64,000 nucleotides of DNA from the NCBI GenBank assembly GCA_025667525.1, contig CM046877.1:297472364-297536363 (forward strand). The letters run 5' to 3'. Positions 31,149 to 42,004 of this stretch are shown here, piece after piece; positions within the stretch are counted from its first letter, which is position 1, and the number at the start of each line of letters is the position of its first letter. The notes under the pieces are model-generated. The model was not told the origin of the DNA, did no database searches, and saw nothing but the letters and a program-made list of their open reading frames with translations. The stretch comes from Glebionis coronaria (lineage: Eukaryota; Streptophyta; Magnoliopsida; Asterales; Asteraceae). Position numbers and translations under genes: made by a program.

Positions 31149-33023
31149 TTAAGAACTAGGAGGAATCTTACAACACTTATCATATTGGTAATAAATATGT
31201 CTGATCAAATCTTTGGCCACGTCACTTGAATAATCAATTTCCAGCTGTGTAGTCTTCATCTTCTCCAAGACTTCCTTGGACATGGAATACTGACCATCTA
31301 CAAGTAGATACTCAGCAAACTTTGTAGAACTCACATAATAAACACCAGCAGCTGAATACAAACGCCATTGAAGACCACTGAGGTCATCTTCAAGATCCTT
31401 ATAAATAGCAGGATCTTCATCTCTTGGTCCACACATTCTCTTGAATGTTGACCACAGTTTTATTTCATTGACTGAAGCGGGTTCTTCAGTCTCATACTTG
31501 GCCTCTAACAACCTCCATAGGTCTACCAAGTCTTCTCTATCAGAACTTGCAAACAAAGATATAAGAGTGGTAAAAGTGTGAACCTCTTTTCCATACCTGT
31601 CAATCTTCCAAAACCCACATTCATCTTCTTCATAGCTTATAATAGGGTTTTTGTAATCAAGTGGTAACACTTGTACCATATCTGAAGCTTCCAATGGTGA
31701 GAGCTTGAGGCTCCTTCTTATAACAGCTTCACTTGGATTCAACCTATCCATATCTTTGAGAAACTCAAGAGGGAATCCCTTCTTCACAAGTCTGGGAACA
31801 ATCATTGCCTTCTTAAGCTCCATTTCTTCTGCAAGTTCTTCTTTTCTTTCATCAGAAAGAAGTATTAGAGTGTTTTCTTCCTGCAATCTAACCCAAATGG
31901 GATAAGCTTTGAACTCCAACTCTTCAAATGTCAATCCAATCAATTTCTTATAAGTCCATCCTGTTCCATGACATCTGAGTAGCATGTAGTACAACTCCCT
32001 TCTATCCCTTCTCAATAATGAGAGAATATTGCTAGCTCTGTGTCTTAGAATTACCTTGCAGTCCTTTTGTACTCTTAGAAGAATCTCCAAACCCCATATC
32101 TGGTCTGAAATAGTCAAATGTGGATTCTTCATACACCTATCTTCCCAAGCATGGTACATCTGAACAACTTCTGGCATATCAAAATCAACTTGCAATTTTA
32201 ACTCATTCAACTTCTCTTTTGCCAACTCATCACCATACTCAAGTCTTTCTGGTTGTTCTATAATCATTACACTTGAGTCTGAACTGGCTTCATCACTTCT
32301 TTCTTGCTCTTCTGAAGTGACAACAAAAGGTGATTCACCCACCTTCTTTCTTTCTTGTTCCATAATTTGTGCAGCCAACCTTCTATCAAACTCAATCTGT
32401 GCTGCATTCTTTGGAACATCTACTTCTACCATAATACCCTTACCCTTATCTAATAGATTAACTGTGGGTAAGGTAGATGGTAATACCTGTGAAGAAACAT
32501 CTTTGATGATGGATGATGACTGGAATACATCAACCTCATCTGCAGGTTTGTCAACGCTCAATTTTGCTTTGTCAGCGCCCAAGATACTCATGTCAGCGTT
32601 CAAATCTTGCTTGTCAACGCCCAAATTACCTGTCTTAGCGCCTCTTGTGATTTCCTCCAACATAGCTGTAAAAGACACATTTAAGTTTGTAGGAGTGACT
32701 AGAGACGTATCAAAACCTGGTTGTTTCTTCAAACTTGTTAGGGCCTCAACAACACCCAAAGATTCACCATCATGGGAGCCCTTATCACTCACATTTATCT
32801 GTTCATCCTCCCCTTTGGAAAAGTCCTCCATCCCTCTCCTTGTGCTAGCATTTTCCAAAACAACAATCCTCTCCCTCAATTGCTTGAGTTCAAGGCCTTG
32901 TGTACTGACAACTTGTACCAAGTCTGCATTTTGCTTTTGCAAGCTAATACAGACTGCCGTCAATTCCATTGAAGTCATTGGTTCCAATCTGCCCTCTTCT
33001 AAAATGGGTATTTGACCTCCCAA
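31149..33023 (-). CDS. Large ORF next to the 3' LTR of D (part 2 of extra region)
   Basis: This is an open frame of about 620 codons ending 52 bp before the 3' LTR. The N-terminal part is probably coiled coil (MELTAVCISLQKQNADLVQVVSTQ as one helix-like run), followed by an acidic segment. Four seven-residue units (G/N/S-V/A-D-K/M type) lie at about residues 125-160. The C-terminal part is Lys/Glu/Leu-rich. It overlaps the upstream ORF by 25 bp in another frame, and the first codon of this frame is not ATG (TTG at 33021-33023). It is thus most likely the continuation of that ORF after a frameshift. I recall no defined function for this protein; sequence of this type sits where Sireviruses carry an envelope-like ORF, but I see no signal peptide or membrane segment. 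Confidence 0.6.
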   Translation of the reverse strand: MGGQIPILEEGRLEPMTSMELTAVCISLQKQNADLVQVVSTQGLELKQLRERIVVLENASTRRGMEDFSKGEDEQINVSDKGSHDGESLGVVEALTSLKKQPGFDTSLVTPTNLNVSFTAMLEEITRGAKTGNLGVDKQDLNADMSILGADKAKLSVDKPADEVDVFQSSSIIKDVSSQVLPSTLPTVNLLDKGKGIMVEVDVPKNAAQIEFDRRLAAQIMEQERKKVGESPFVVTSEEQERSDEASSDSSVMIIEQPERLEYGDELAKEKLNELKLQVDFDMPEVVQMYHAWEDRCMKNPHLTISDQIWGLEILLRVQKDCKVILRHRASNILSLLRRDRRELYYMLLRCHGTGWTYKKLIGLTFEELEFKAYPIWVRLQEENTLILLSDERKEELAEEMELKKAMIVPRLVKKGFPLEFLKDMDRLNPSEAVIRRSLKLSPLEASDMVQVLPLDYKNPIISYEEDECGFWKIDRYGKEVHTFTTLISLFASSDREDLVDLWRLLEAKYETEEPASVNEIKLWSTFKRMCGPRDEDPAIYKDLEDDLSGLQWRLYSAAGVYYVSSTKFAEYLLVDGQYSMSKEVLEKMKTTQLEIDYSSDVAKDLIRHIYYQYDKCCKIPPSS

Positions 33024-34213
33024 GTTAGATTCATTGGCATGGATGAGGTCTTAATTATGGTAGGACTGTCTTGGCCAGCTTCTAAGCCAGAACCAATAGT
33101 CCCAGCCTCATCCATAGCACCAACCACACTTGTGGTGGGGGTTCTCTCTGCTACATGGCTAGGACCACTAGAGGAGAACACTCCAGTAGTCCTTTGGAGT
33201 TTTTGCAACCTATATTGTATGGGGGGAGAAGATGATGTGGAGTGGGTGGATGTGGGTTGGTTAAGGGGTGTTTGGGTCTGTGAAGGATTGGTGTCAACGT
33301 TTGGATTAGGCATGTCAACGCCAACATTTAAAGTGTCAGCGTCGAAGGGTTCTTGGTCAATTTGCATGTGTTGTGGTGAAGGTAATGGTTCAGGTATTGG
33401 GTCAAGTTGGGGTTGTGGGTCTGGTTGGGGTTGTGCTGCTTCAATGACAGCAATCATAGCTGGGGTGAGGGGTAAGTCACGATGTGGGGGTGAGTTCATC
33501 TTTGTAAAAATTGCTTTCTTTTGCACAGGGATCTCATAAAAATCATCATGATCCCTTGTGCAGTAACCTTGGACATCAAAAACCATTTGTAAAAATCTGG
33601 GATAAGCTAAAGTCATTTTATTCCCTTTATTTTTACACATGCCCTCAAAAATCATTTTAGAATAATTAAACTTTTGCCCAGTAGCAATGCACACAATAGC
33701 ACTAGCAATAGATCTATTGATCTCATTGTGTGCAGTACATTTGGGACTCAAACATTGCAAGCGGACATGTATTAGGTACTTCCAGGCTGGGGGAAACTCC
33801 TGTTTATGATATTTATTTAAAGTTCCCTCATCAGGGAAAGGATAACCCAAAGCCCTTAGTCCTTGTTCTATTTCATTAATGGGGAGGGTGGTTATACCAT
33901 CTGCATCATCAAGATGCAAAGCTTGGCGAACCAATGCTTCAGTAACCACCCATGTGCGCCCAAGAACAATAGATGATAATGTAGTCACTGTATTAACTGT
34001 TGAGGAACTAACATTGTTCCAAAACTGCTTAATATGTGTGACAGGAATGAGTGGAGCATGAGAAAGAGCATACCTAATTGGAGATGCATTCAAATACGCC
34101 ACCATTTGTGTGTATTGGGGAAACAGAGTATCAACAGCTTCCAGATATGCTATCATGTTGTGTTGACTCCTGAATCCCAATTCCAAATCACTTGGTTTAA
34201 ATTTTGGTGCCAT
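32999..34213 (-). CDS. Extra ORF 3' of pol in D (part 1)
   Basis: This is a 404-codon frame starting at a clear ATG (MAPKFKPSDLELGF). The first 240 residues are globular (VAYLNASPIRYALSH, QFWNNVSSSTVN, ALGYPFPDEGT, WKYLIHVRLQCLSPK). A Pro/Gln/Asp-rich tail follows. I recall similar proteins as a common uncharacterised ORF attached to copia elements in Asteraceae; no enzymatic motif is visible. The tail includes DADTLNVGVDMPNPNVD, another instance of the A/V-D repeat. It probably formed one protein of about 1,020 residues with 31149-33023, now or formerly joined across one frame change. Confidence 0.65.
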   Translation of the reverse strand: MAPKFKPSDLELGFRSQHNMIAYLEAVDTLFPQYTQMVAYLNASPIRYALSHAPLIPVTHIKQFWNNVSSSTVNTVTTLSSIVLGRTWVVTEALVRQALHLDDADGITTLPINEIEQGLRALGYPFPDEGTLNKYHKQEFPPAWKYLIHVRLQCLSPKCTAHNEINRSIASAIVCIATGQKFNYSKMIFEGMCKNKGNKMTLAYPRFLQMVFDVQGYCTRDHDDFYEIPVQKKAIFTKMNSPPHRDLPLTPAMIAVIEAAQPQPDPQPQLDPIPEPLPSPQHMQIDQEPFDADTLNVGVDMPNPNVDTNPSQTQTPLNQPTSTHSTSSSPPIQYRLQKLQRTTGVFSSSGPSHVAERTPTTSVVGAMDEAGTIGSGLEAGQDSPTIIKTSSMPMNLTWEVKYPF

Positions 34214-35466
34214 TGTTGAAAGCTGTTTGAATGATTGATAAAGATGAAGTATAAGAGAAAAATATTTTTAGACAAGAATGATAGGTACCCTGTTTAAAAT
34301 AGGATCCAAATATATAGGATAGAAAAATGCATGTGATTGGTCAAAAATTAGGCAACTATGTTCAAAAATACAATCATGAAAATATTGAAAAGAAATAAGT
34401 TTATCTCATGCATTAAATGAAAGTTATCTGCTCCCAAAATTACGGCCCAAAAATTCGTCAAAAAGTAACAACTGGGTAGGTTCCATTGAGTGTCAACGGT
34501 AAAAAATAACCCATCAACGCCCAACGACTATATTCTTGTCAACGTTTGCCAAAGCCATGTCAGCGTCTAAATTGGTCACAACAACGCTTGGAAAAATACT
34601 TGTCAGCGTCCAAAAATAAAAATTTATAAAAATGAAAAATGACCTTAACAAAGTAATTTATCCTAGAGAAGATAACCTATAAGTTGATAATTATTATAGG
34701 GCGGCAAGCACTGTCCAGTTATGCACACTTGCTTATGCAAGATAGACATAACAGTCCTCTAGTGTCCCTTGCTAACCAAAACTCTTAACAACTAAGTTAC
34801 CTCATAAAATTCCTTGTTACTCCCAGGTAAAACCCATGATAAAATCATTCCCAAGTCTCCCAACAGACCACAACCAATTCTAGGCCAAAAATGTCTTGGC
34901 AGCATGCATAGTATATCAACTTTGCATGCTACAGTGCCTCATGATTTAGTAAAACTAACTCATACTCACCTGTGGACACAATCTAGAATTGTGATAAGAG
35001 TATCATAAGGATACCCAAAAGTCCTAAAGGTTCCTAAAACACCCCCTTAAACTGTGATACATATGTTGCCAAAAATATGCATGAACATAAAAATTTATGT
35101 CAAGACAGGAATAGAAAATTCCAACCATCATCCATAAATAAAAACATGCTCAAATGCTTCTCCAATGATCCATAAGAAACTCTGTATCCAATGGTATAAT
35201 GCTAACACCACCTGCACATTTAGATTGAAAACCACAAAACTAACATTGTTGCTGACAACGCCCCGATAACACTTGTCAGCGTTAAGGAAACATTTGTCAG
35301 CGTTAGACAAATATATATTGCTGACAACGTCACAATAACACTTATCAGCGTTAAAGTAACCTTTGTCAGTGTTAGAAAAATACAGTGGAAAATATAAATC
35401 CTCAAAAAGACCAATAACAATGCATTATCCTGTACATACTTTTACAAAAAGACTCCAAAACACATA
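34214..35466 (-). other. Non-coding region between pol and extra ORF of D
   Basis: No convincing ORF is present. The TGTCAGCG/TGTCAACG motif recurs here at 34490-34615 and 35247-35375, mostly at 21-22-bp steps. At 35260-35370 the motif occurs in both orientations. Confidence 0.6.
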
Positions 35467-37761
35467 TTATGTGAGATTGATCATTCCAATACTTGTTACG
35501 AAGTATTGAAACCTTCCAGCATCAAAAGGTTTAGTTAGTAAATTTGACACATTTTCTTCTGTGTCAACCCTATCTGGTTGTATTAAACCCTTTTCAAAAC
35601 AATCCCTTATAAAATGGTGTCTAATTTCTATGTGTTTTGTTTTAGAATGATGTACAGGATTCTTTTTTTTTTGAACAAAGATGTACAGGATTCTTAATAA
35701 TGCATAATGTGCTGTTATTGTCAACAAATATCTTGGTATGCATGAAATTATACCCATAATCCAACAGCTGGTTCTGAATCCATAAAACTTGTCCACAACA
35801 AGCAGCTGCAGCAACGCACTCTGCTTCAGTTGTAGAATTAGCCACCACTGTTTGTTTCTTGCATTGCCAAGATATCAACCTGCTCCCGAGAAACTGACAT
35901 CCACCAGTTGTGGATTTTCTATCAAACTTATCACCTCCATAGTCACTGTCTGAATATGCAATAAGCTCCAAAGGTGAATCTTTTGGGTACCACAAGCCAA
36001 GACTGGGATAACATCTTAGATACCTAAAGATTCTCTTGACAACATAAAGGTGACATTCTTTGGGAGTCACTTGATGGCGTGCACATGCACACACAACAAA
36101 CATGATGTCAGGTCTGGAGGCTGTAAGATACATCAATGAACCAGTCATTGATCTATAGTGCCTGACATCCACATCTTTCCCATCTCCAATCTTTCCCCAA
36201 GGGTGTTCTCTATCCATAGGAGTAGTAGCCCTCTTTTCATGTGGAGAAAAGCCAAACTTCTTCAAGATCTCTGCTACATATTTATCCTGGGAGATGAAGA
36301 TACCATCTTCTTTCTGCTGAACTTGTAACCCTAGAAAGAAGTTCATCTCCCCCATTACACTCATCTTGAATTTGTCTGTCATAAGCTTGGAGAAATCTGC
36401 ACTCATCTTTGGATTGGTGGATCCAACGATAATATCATCAACATAGACCTGAACAAGTAAGACATCCTTAACATCCTTCTTTGTAAACAATGTCTGGTCT
36501 ATGGTGCCCCTTTTAAATCCATTGTCCACCAAATAAGTGGACAATGTACCATACCATGCTCTTGGGGCTTGATGAAGTCCATACATAGCCTTCTTGACTC
36601 TATATACTTTGTCTAGATTCTCTGGATCTTCAAAACCAGGAGGTTGCATTACATACACCTCCTCAACAATTGTTCCATATAGGAAGGCACTCTTCACATC
36701 CATTTGATAGACAGTGAAGCCCATGCCGGAAGCATAGGCTAGAAATATTCTTATAGCTTCAATCCTCGCAACTGGTGCAAAGACCTCCTCATAGTCTATC
36801 CCTTCCTCTTGTGTATATCCCTGAGCCACTAAATGTGGCTTTTTCTGACCACAATGCCTATTTCATCTCTCTTGTTTCTTAGAACCCATATTGTCCCTAT
36901 AGGTCTGACATATCTGGGACAATCAACCAGCTCCCAAACATCCTGAATTGCAAATTGGTGAAGCTCATCCTGCATTGCTTCCACCCAACTTGGTTCTTTG
37001 AGAGCATCAAATATCTTCTTGGGTTCATATTGTGACAGAAAACAGGCAAAAAAGCATGATTGCACAAGAGGGGTATCAACCTTCTTGTGTATATTGGCAA
37101 TGAATCCACCAAGATTCTGATGAGATCTTCTAATCTGAACAGGAGTCATAATATCACCAATGATTTGAGAAGTAGGGTGATTCTTCATAGTAGAAGTGAG
37201 AACTCCTCCCTCAAAAAGTCTGTTGTCCTCAATCTCATTATCCAAGTTGCCAATATCTTCATCAGATTCTCTTTCATCAATAGTAGGATGAACCTCTTCA
37301 TATAAATTGGAAGGTTCACCTTGTTCAAAATTAGAAGAGAAAAGATGCTCAAAAGTGTTGTCAACGCCTGAACCTTGGTTGTCAGCGTTTGGGTTGTCAA
37401 CGCCTGAAATGGTGTTGTCAACGTTTGAGCCATCAACGTCTGAATTTGTCCTGTCAGCGCTAGATTTGCCTTTGTCAGCGCCTGAAAGACCATGCATGTT
37501 GTTAACTGGTGATACTTGGGGACCACCATTATCCTTTCCAGCAGCAGCAGCATCAGGAAAAGCATCAGTCCATATGGGAATTGTAACATACTCTTGTATA
37601 GGAGATGACTTTTCTGCTTGTGATCTAACCTCTTCATTAACCTGTGTACCTGAAACATCAACAACTTGTTCTTCCACAACACTTGAAGTTACCTTCACAA
37701 TGTCTGGATTAGTGACAGGCATATAATTTAAAGTCCTAGATAGAGGTTCTAGGTCAAACAA
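35467..37761 (-). pseudogene. Copia reverse transcriptase-RNase H remnant (D)
   Basis: It begins with the integrase-RT linker, whose 37357-37483 stretch encodes a chain of 7- and 5-residue A/V-D repeats. It continues through WVEAMQDELHQF and, after a frameshift near 36830, the RT (GYTQEEGIDYEEVFAPVAR, MDVKSAFLYG, QAPRAWY, catalytic YVDD at about 36440). The RNase H carries AYSDSDYGGDKFDRKSTTGG and TTEAECVAAA. A 31-bp insertion at 35649-35695 (duplication plus T-rich insert) shifts the frame in the last part, which resumes as HHSKTKHIEIRHHFIRD. RT and RNase H would copy the element RNA inside the particle. Confidence 0.92.
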
Positions 37762-37835
37762 CCAATTTGGACCACTTTCAGGATCACTAGGTTTACTCTT
37801 AAAAACCTAACATGTACTCTCTCAATAATACGTTT

Positions 37836-39137
37836 TTACTTCTTAAGGTAAACCCTATATCCCTTGCTCTGCACTGAATACCCCATGAAATAGCCTTCAT
37901 CACCTTTTGCACTAAATTTACCTAAGGCATCACTAGTATCAAGAACAACTACATGACAACCAAAACGTTTAAGAAAACCAATATTAGGTTTCCTTCCCCA
38001 AAGTAATTCATAAGGTGTTTTGTTCTGTATCTTGTTGACCAATGCTCTATTCTGAACATATCATGTTGTATTCACAGCCTTAGCCTAAAAAGCTATGGGG
38101 AAATGAGCATCAGCCAACATAGTTCTGGCTACTTCAATTAGGGTTCTATTCTTCCTCTCAGCAACCCCATTTTGCTGTGGGGTTCTGGCAACACTAAACT
38201 GCCTAGTAATCCCTTTCTTGGCACAAAAATCATCCAAAAGCTTATTCCTAAACTCACCACCATTGTCACTTCTAAGCATTTTAACTTCATTACCAGTTTT
38301 CTTCTCAATCTGAGTAATAAAATCAATTAAAGTATCAGCAGTATCACTCTTCATAGCTAAGAAGAGAGTCCAAGTAAACCTAGAAAAGTCATCTGTGATG
38401 ACAAAGCAGTATGATTTACCATTCAAACTCTCTATATTAGTTGGACCAAATAGATCCATATGTAGCAAGTGAAGTGGTCTAGTACTAGAGTGCACCTGTT
38501 TAGACTTGAATGAGACCTTGTGCTGCTTGCCTTTAAGACATGCAACACAAGAGTGGTCATTGTGGAAAGCTTTTTCAGGCAAACCATCAACTAAGCCAAG
38601 TCTCACAAGCCTGTTTATATTCTTAAAGTTTATGTGCCCTAGTCTCCTGTGCCATAGATTACTCTTATCTACTGAAGCTTTAGCATAAAAACATGACATA
38701 TTATTATTCATCCTAATGCCATTAAGATTCACATTATATATGTCTTTATGTCTAGGTGTTCTATAGTCAATATATTTCTCATCTGGGATCTTATAATCCT
38801 TGCTTAACACCAAGCATTCAGTATTAGTAAACATAACTTTATTTTTGTTATCACAAACTTGTGATACACTAAAAAGATTGTAATCAAGTTCCTTTACCAG
38901 AAATACGTTCTCAAAACACAAGTTCTTGGTGAGAAGGGTTCCTTTGCCTGTGATAGTTCCATATCCGCCTCCAAAGTAAACCTTATCACCATCCTTAATG
39001 GGAGTGAAGTTAGTTAAGTAATCTTCCTTCCCTGTCATGTGCCTTGAGCATCCACTGTCCCAATATCCATAGTCATTGACCTGTTTTTGAATGCCCTGCA
39101 CATAAAGAAAACAAGTTAGTTTTCTTTGGGAACCCAA
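37836..39137 (-). pseudogene. Copia protease-integrase remnant (D)
   Basis: Protease signature WDSGCSRHMTG (about 39035-39070). GAG-pre-integrase with LWHRRLGH and CVACLKGK forming the HHCC zinc site (about 38530-38670). The integrase core has its three acidic residues visible in HMDLFGP, RSDNGGEF and NGVAERKNR (about 38145-38470). The frame is open from 39137 to 38085. Two stops then interrupt the FWAEAV...CYVQN region before it continues to 37836 (KTPYELLWGRKPNIGFLKRF). Integrase would insert the cDNA into the chromosome. Confidence 0.92.
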
Positions 39138-39961
39138 GCCTTAGAAGACTTGGATTCATCTGGTTGTTCAACAAGAACAGACTTCGTTCTTATAACAACC
39201 CCTTGTTCATCCCTCTTTGGATGAAATACCCAGTTAACCCCAATAGGTTTTGTAATGACCTTTGAAATGTAATTAAATATGTTGCAGGTCATAGAAATCC
39301 CATTATCATTAGGGTTTTGATCTTTCTTAGGTCTCCATGTCAAGATTGAAGAAGCTTTAGACCCCTTACCCTGTGGTTGCAAATATTTAGGTATGGTCAT
39401 GTTTATGTCAGTGTTGGATTTGGTCTTGTCAACGCTGAAATTACCCTTGTCAGCGTTGAACCTAGGGTTTGCTACAGAAACCCATTGCCTATTAGACCAA
39501 GTATCTGTCTTTTGAAATGGTCTTTGTCCATGAGTGTTCGACCCTCTAGTGAAGAAAGGGGCTGGTCTAACAACTTGTGGACTTTGCTGCACACAAGGTT
39601 TGGGTCTGACAACGTTTGACTTTTTAACAGCGTTGACCTTGGAAGCGTTGACACACTTATATGCTAAATGTGAAAAGCTACCACAAGTGTAACAGGCTTT
39701 TCTAGACACAACCCTAGGTCTAGAAGAGAAGAAGCCTGTTCCATCATTACTAACTTGGCTCTTAGGTGACCTAGTATTCCTATACATTTCTGCATACTTG
39801 ATGCTAGGTTTTCTAACAGTGTTTGAGCCAAGGTCAACAGCCTTTCCAGTGATTGGGTTTGTTACCTTAATAGGGGTTGACTCATTAGGACTTTCACATA
39901 ACAAGCCACCCTTAACAAATAAGGTAGGGTTGGCTTTCTTCCATTCATTCAAGTCAGTCAA
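39116..39961 (-). pseudogene. Gag C-terminal region with second zinc knuckle (D)
   Basis: This segment carries ACYTCGSFSHLAYKC (about 39670-39715, CX2CX4HX4C), then Arg/Pro-rich sequence. At 39405-39460 lies another run of seven-residue repeats (NADKGNFSVDKTKSNTD). It is in a different frame from both gag upstream and protease downstream, so two frameshifts separate it from a working polyprotein. It matches 1409-2480 of fragment H. Confidence 0.85.
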
Positions 39962-40125
39962 CTTCTGTTGATACTCTTCAACTGGGGTAACAACTCTTGG
40001 TGCAGGAATAAATTCCTCCTCTTGGAGTTCTGGTAAACCAGTCCAAGATAGGTCCTTTCTTTAGACACCATAGAAGTCCCCAGCTGGTGGTGGAACCACA
40101 GTATAGTCTTTAATCCTTATCCCAG

Positions 40126-41907
40126 TCATGTCCTTAGGATCCTTTGTTTATTAACACACTCTCCTAGGGTTTGTGTGGCCTTATCAAATCTCTGAATTTG
40201 AAGGCCAACATTATCCTTATTCTTAATGGCCTCATCTAACTTAGCCTGTAACTCACCATTAACCCTTTCCATGATGCTCCTAACATCATTCCTAGCATTT
40301 AACTCATGTTTTAAGATATTTATTTTGTCTTTTAAGTCAAATTCCATTTTCTTGTACTCAGAAACTGTCTTCTCAGTTTGAGTGAGAGCAAGTTGATAAT
40401 TAGACAGTTTGCATCTTTCAGTACTCACATCATCTAATAATCTTAACACCTCTTTGTTAAGTTTCTCAGTATTTAACCTACAACCCTTACTACAAAAAGC
40501 ATCATCGTATACCTCATTATCTGATGAAGAGGAGGAGTGTGTCATGAGAGCATAATGAACATGCTCTTCTTATTCTATTTCAGCAACCAAAGCTTTATCC
40601 TCTTCCACATCCTTAGCCAAATAGCTCCAGTCCCATCCCATACCATCAATTTATTGCACTACAACCATGACCTTAGGATCCTGAGCCTTAACAATTTGGC
40701 TTGAGGGTTTGCCAGCATCAGATCTTCTTGGAGATCTGCATTCCCTCATGAAGTGCCCCATATGATGACAGTTGTAGCACTCAACTTTAGATTTATCAAA
40801 TCCAGCAGTGTCCTTTGCATTAAAGGTCATCTTCTTCTTAAACCTTCTATTCCACCTGTTTGCTCTTATACTAGCAAGAGCCATGTTCCACTTAATATCC
40901 ATCTCTTCCAAGTGCTCATCACTTATTTGCTCAAGGTCCTCATATGTAATCACTGAACCATTGGGCAAAGAAGCAATATAAGCACATACAATATCCAGAT
41001 CCAAACCAGCAGGTTTAACTCTTGGTGAGTCACTTTTGTATGTGTCAGCGTCTGAATATGAGGCGTTGACAGGACATGTTCCAGCGTTGACACATGTTGA
41101 TCTAGTAACTGGATGCATGTAAGAGTCCTTATGATTAAATTGACCTTCACTATGTGAGAAGAAGGCCATGTTACTGTTGGTAGACTTACTTCCATGCTCC
41201 AAAAGAGTTTCATTCTCCAACAGCCTCAGTTTGTTGTAGATATCATCAAAAGTAGAACTTTTGTAAGTGTTATTGGCAAGTATAGATCTTGCCTCAATCT
41301 TCCATGCTTCACCAAGGAATTTAAGAAAAGTGGCAATGGTGTCAACATCACCAACTTGTGTCCCCATGAAGGACAACTTACTTGTAATGTCAAGCAGTCT
41401 GCTTCTAACACTTCTAAGCTTCTCATTAGGTTGAGCCTTGGAAACAGCATACTCATGCATGAGTTGCTTCTTCTTCGCTTCCTTAGTATCATCATTGCCA
41501 CCATATGCAACTTTAAGAGCTGCCCAAAGGTCCTTTGCAGACTCATAACCTCTGTATTTATGCTGGTTCTCTTGTCCTAAAGAGAGTTTCAGAATGTTTA
41601 GGGTTTTCATATCAACCCTTTTCTTTGCTATGTCTTCAGCAGACACAGCTCTACCATCATCAGGTTTTTCTTTCTTATCCGCTTCTGAACATCCAGCAAC
41701 AGCTGCTCTTGCAGCAATGGCATCGGCAATCTTTTGATCTTTATTGAATGTGTTTCCATATTCAATAATCTCCTAGAGAGTGTAGTCATAGATCCCCAGA
41801 TATTGCTCAAAGTTGAATTTCCACAATTCAAAGTTGGTTGCATCAAGCATGGGAATCTTGATGTTTGGTAGAGGTGAGGAGGAGGAGGTTACTTCTGGAT
41901 TTGACAT
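40126..41907 (-). pseudogene. Copia gag remnant (D)
   Basis: The ATG at 41905-41907 opens MSNPEVTSSSS, followed by the copia gag core (MLDATNFELWKFNFEQYLG, YESAKDLWAALK, NEKLRSVRSRLLDITSKLSF). Then come the knuckle CYNCHHMGHFMREC (about 40745-40790) and a coiled-coil-like stretch (40130-40500). The frame is constant but carries stops at 41773-41775 (TAG, where relatives have Trp), 40651-40653 (TAA) and near 40573. Gag would package the RNA. The leader of about 80 bp separates it from the primer site. Confidence 0.9.
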
Positions 41908-41990
41908 GATGTTTTTAGGGTTTTGTGAAAATTAGGGTTTTGGTGATTTTAGGGTTCTTTTGTTCTTTAAGATCAAAAGTTTCTCTACAA

Positions 41991-42002
41991 GCTCTGATAC
42001 CA
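41991..42002 (-). other. Primer-binding site, initiator tRNA-Met type (D)
   Basis: The minus strand reads TGGTATCAGAGC, two bases beyond the 5' LTR. It is the standard copia primer site. Confidence 0.93.
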
Positions 42003-42004
42003 CT

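Noticed and set aside
37060..37726. Overlapping plus- and minus-strand ORFs in the RT linker of D rich in LTT or LSA repeats
   Set aside because: They are other-frame readings of the 21/15-bp repeat; only the minus-strand frame at 36829-37761 continues into RT.
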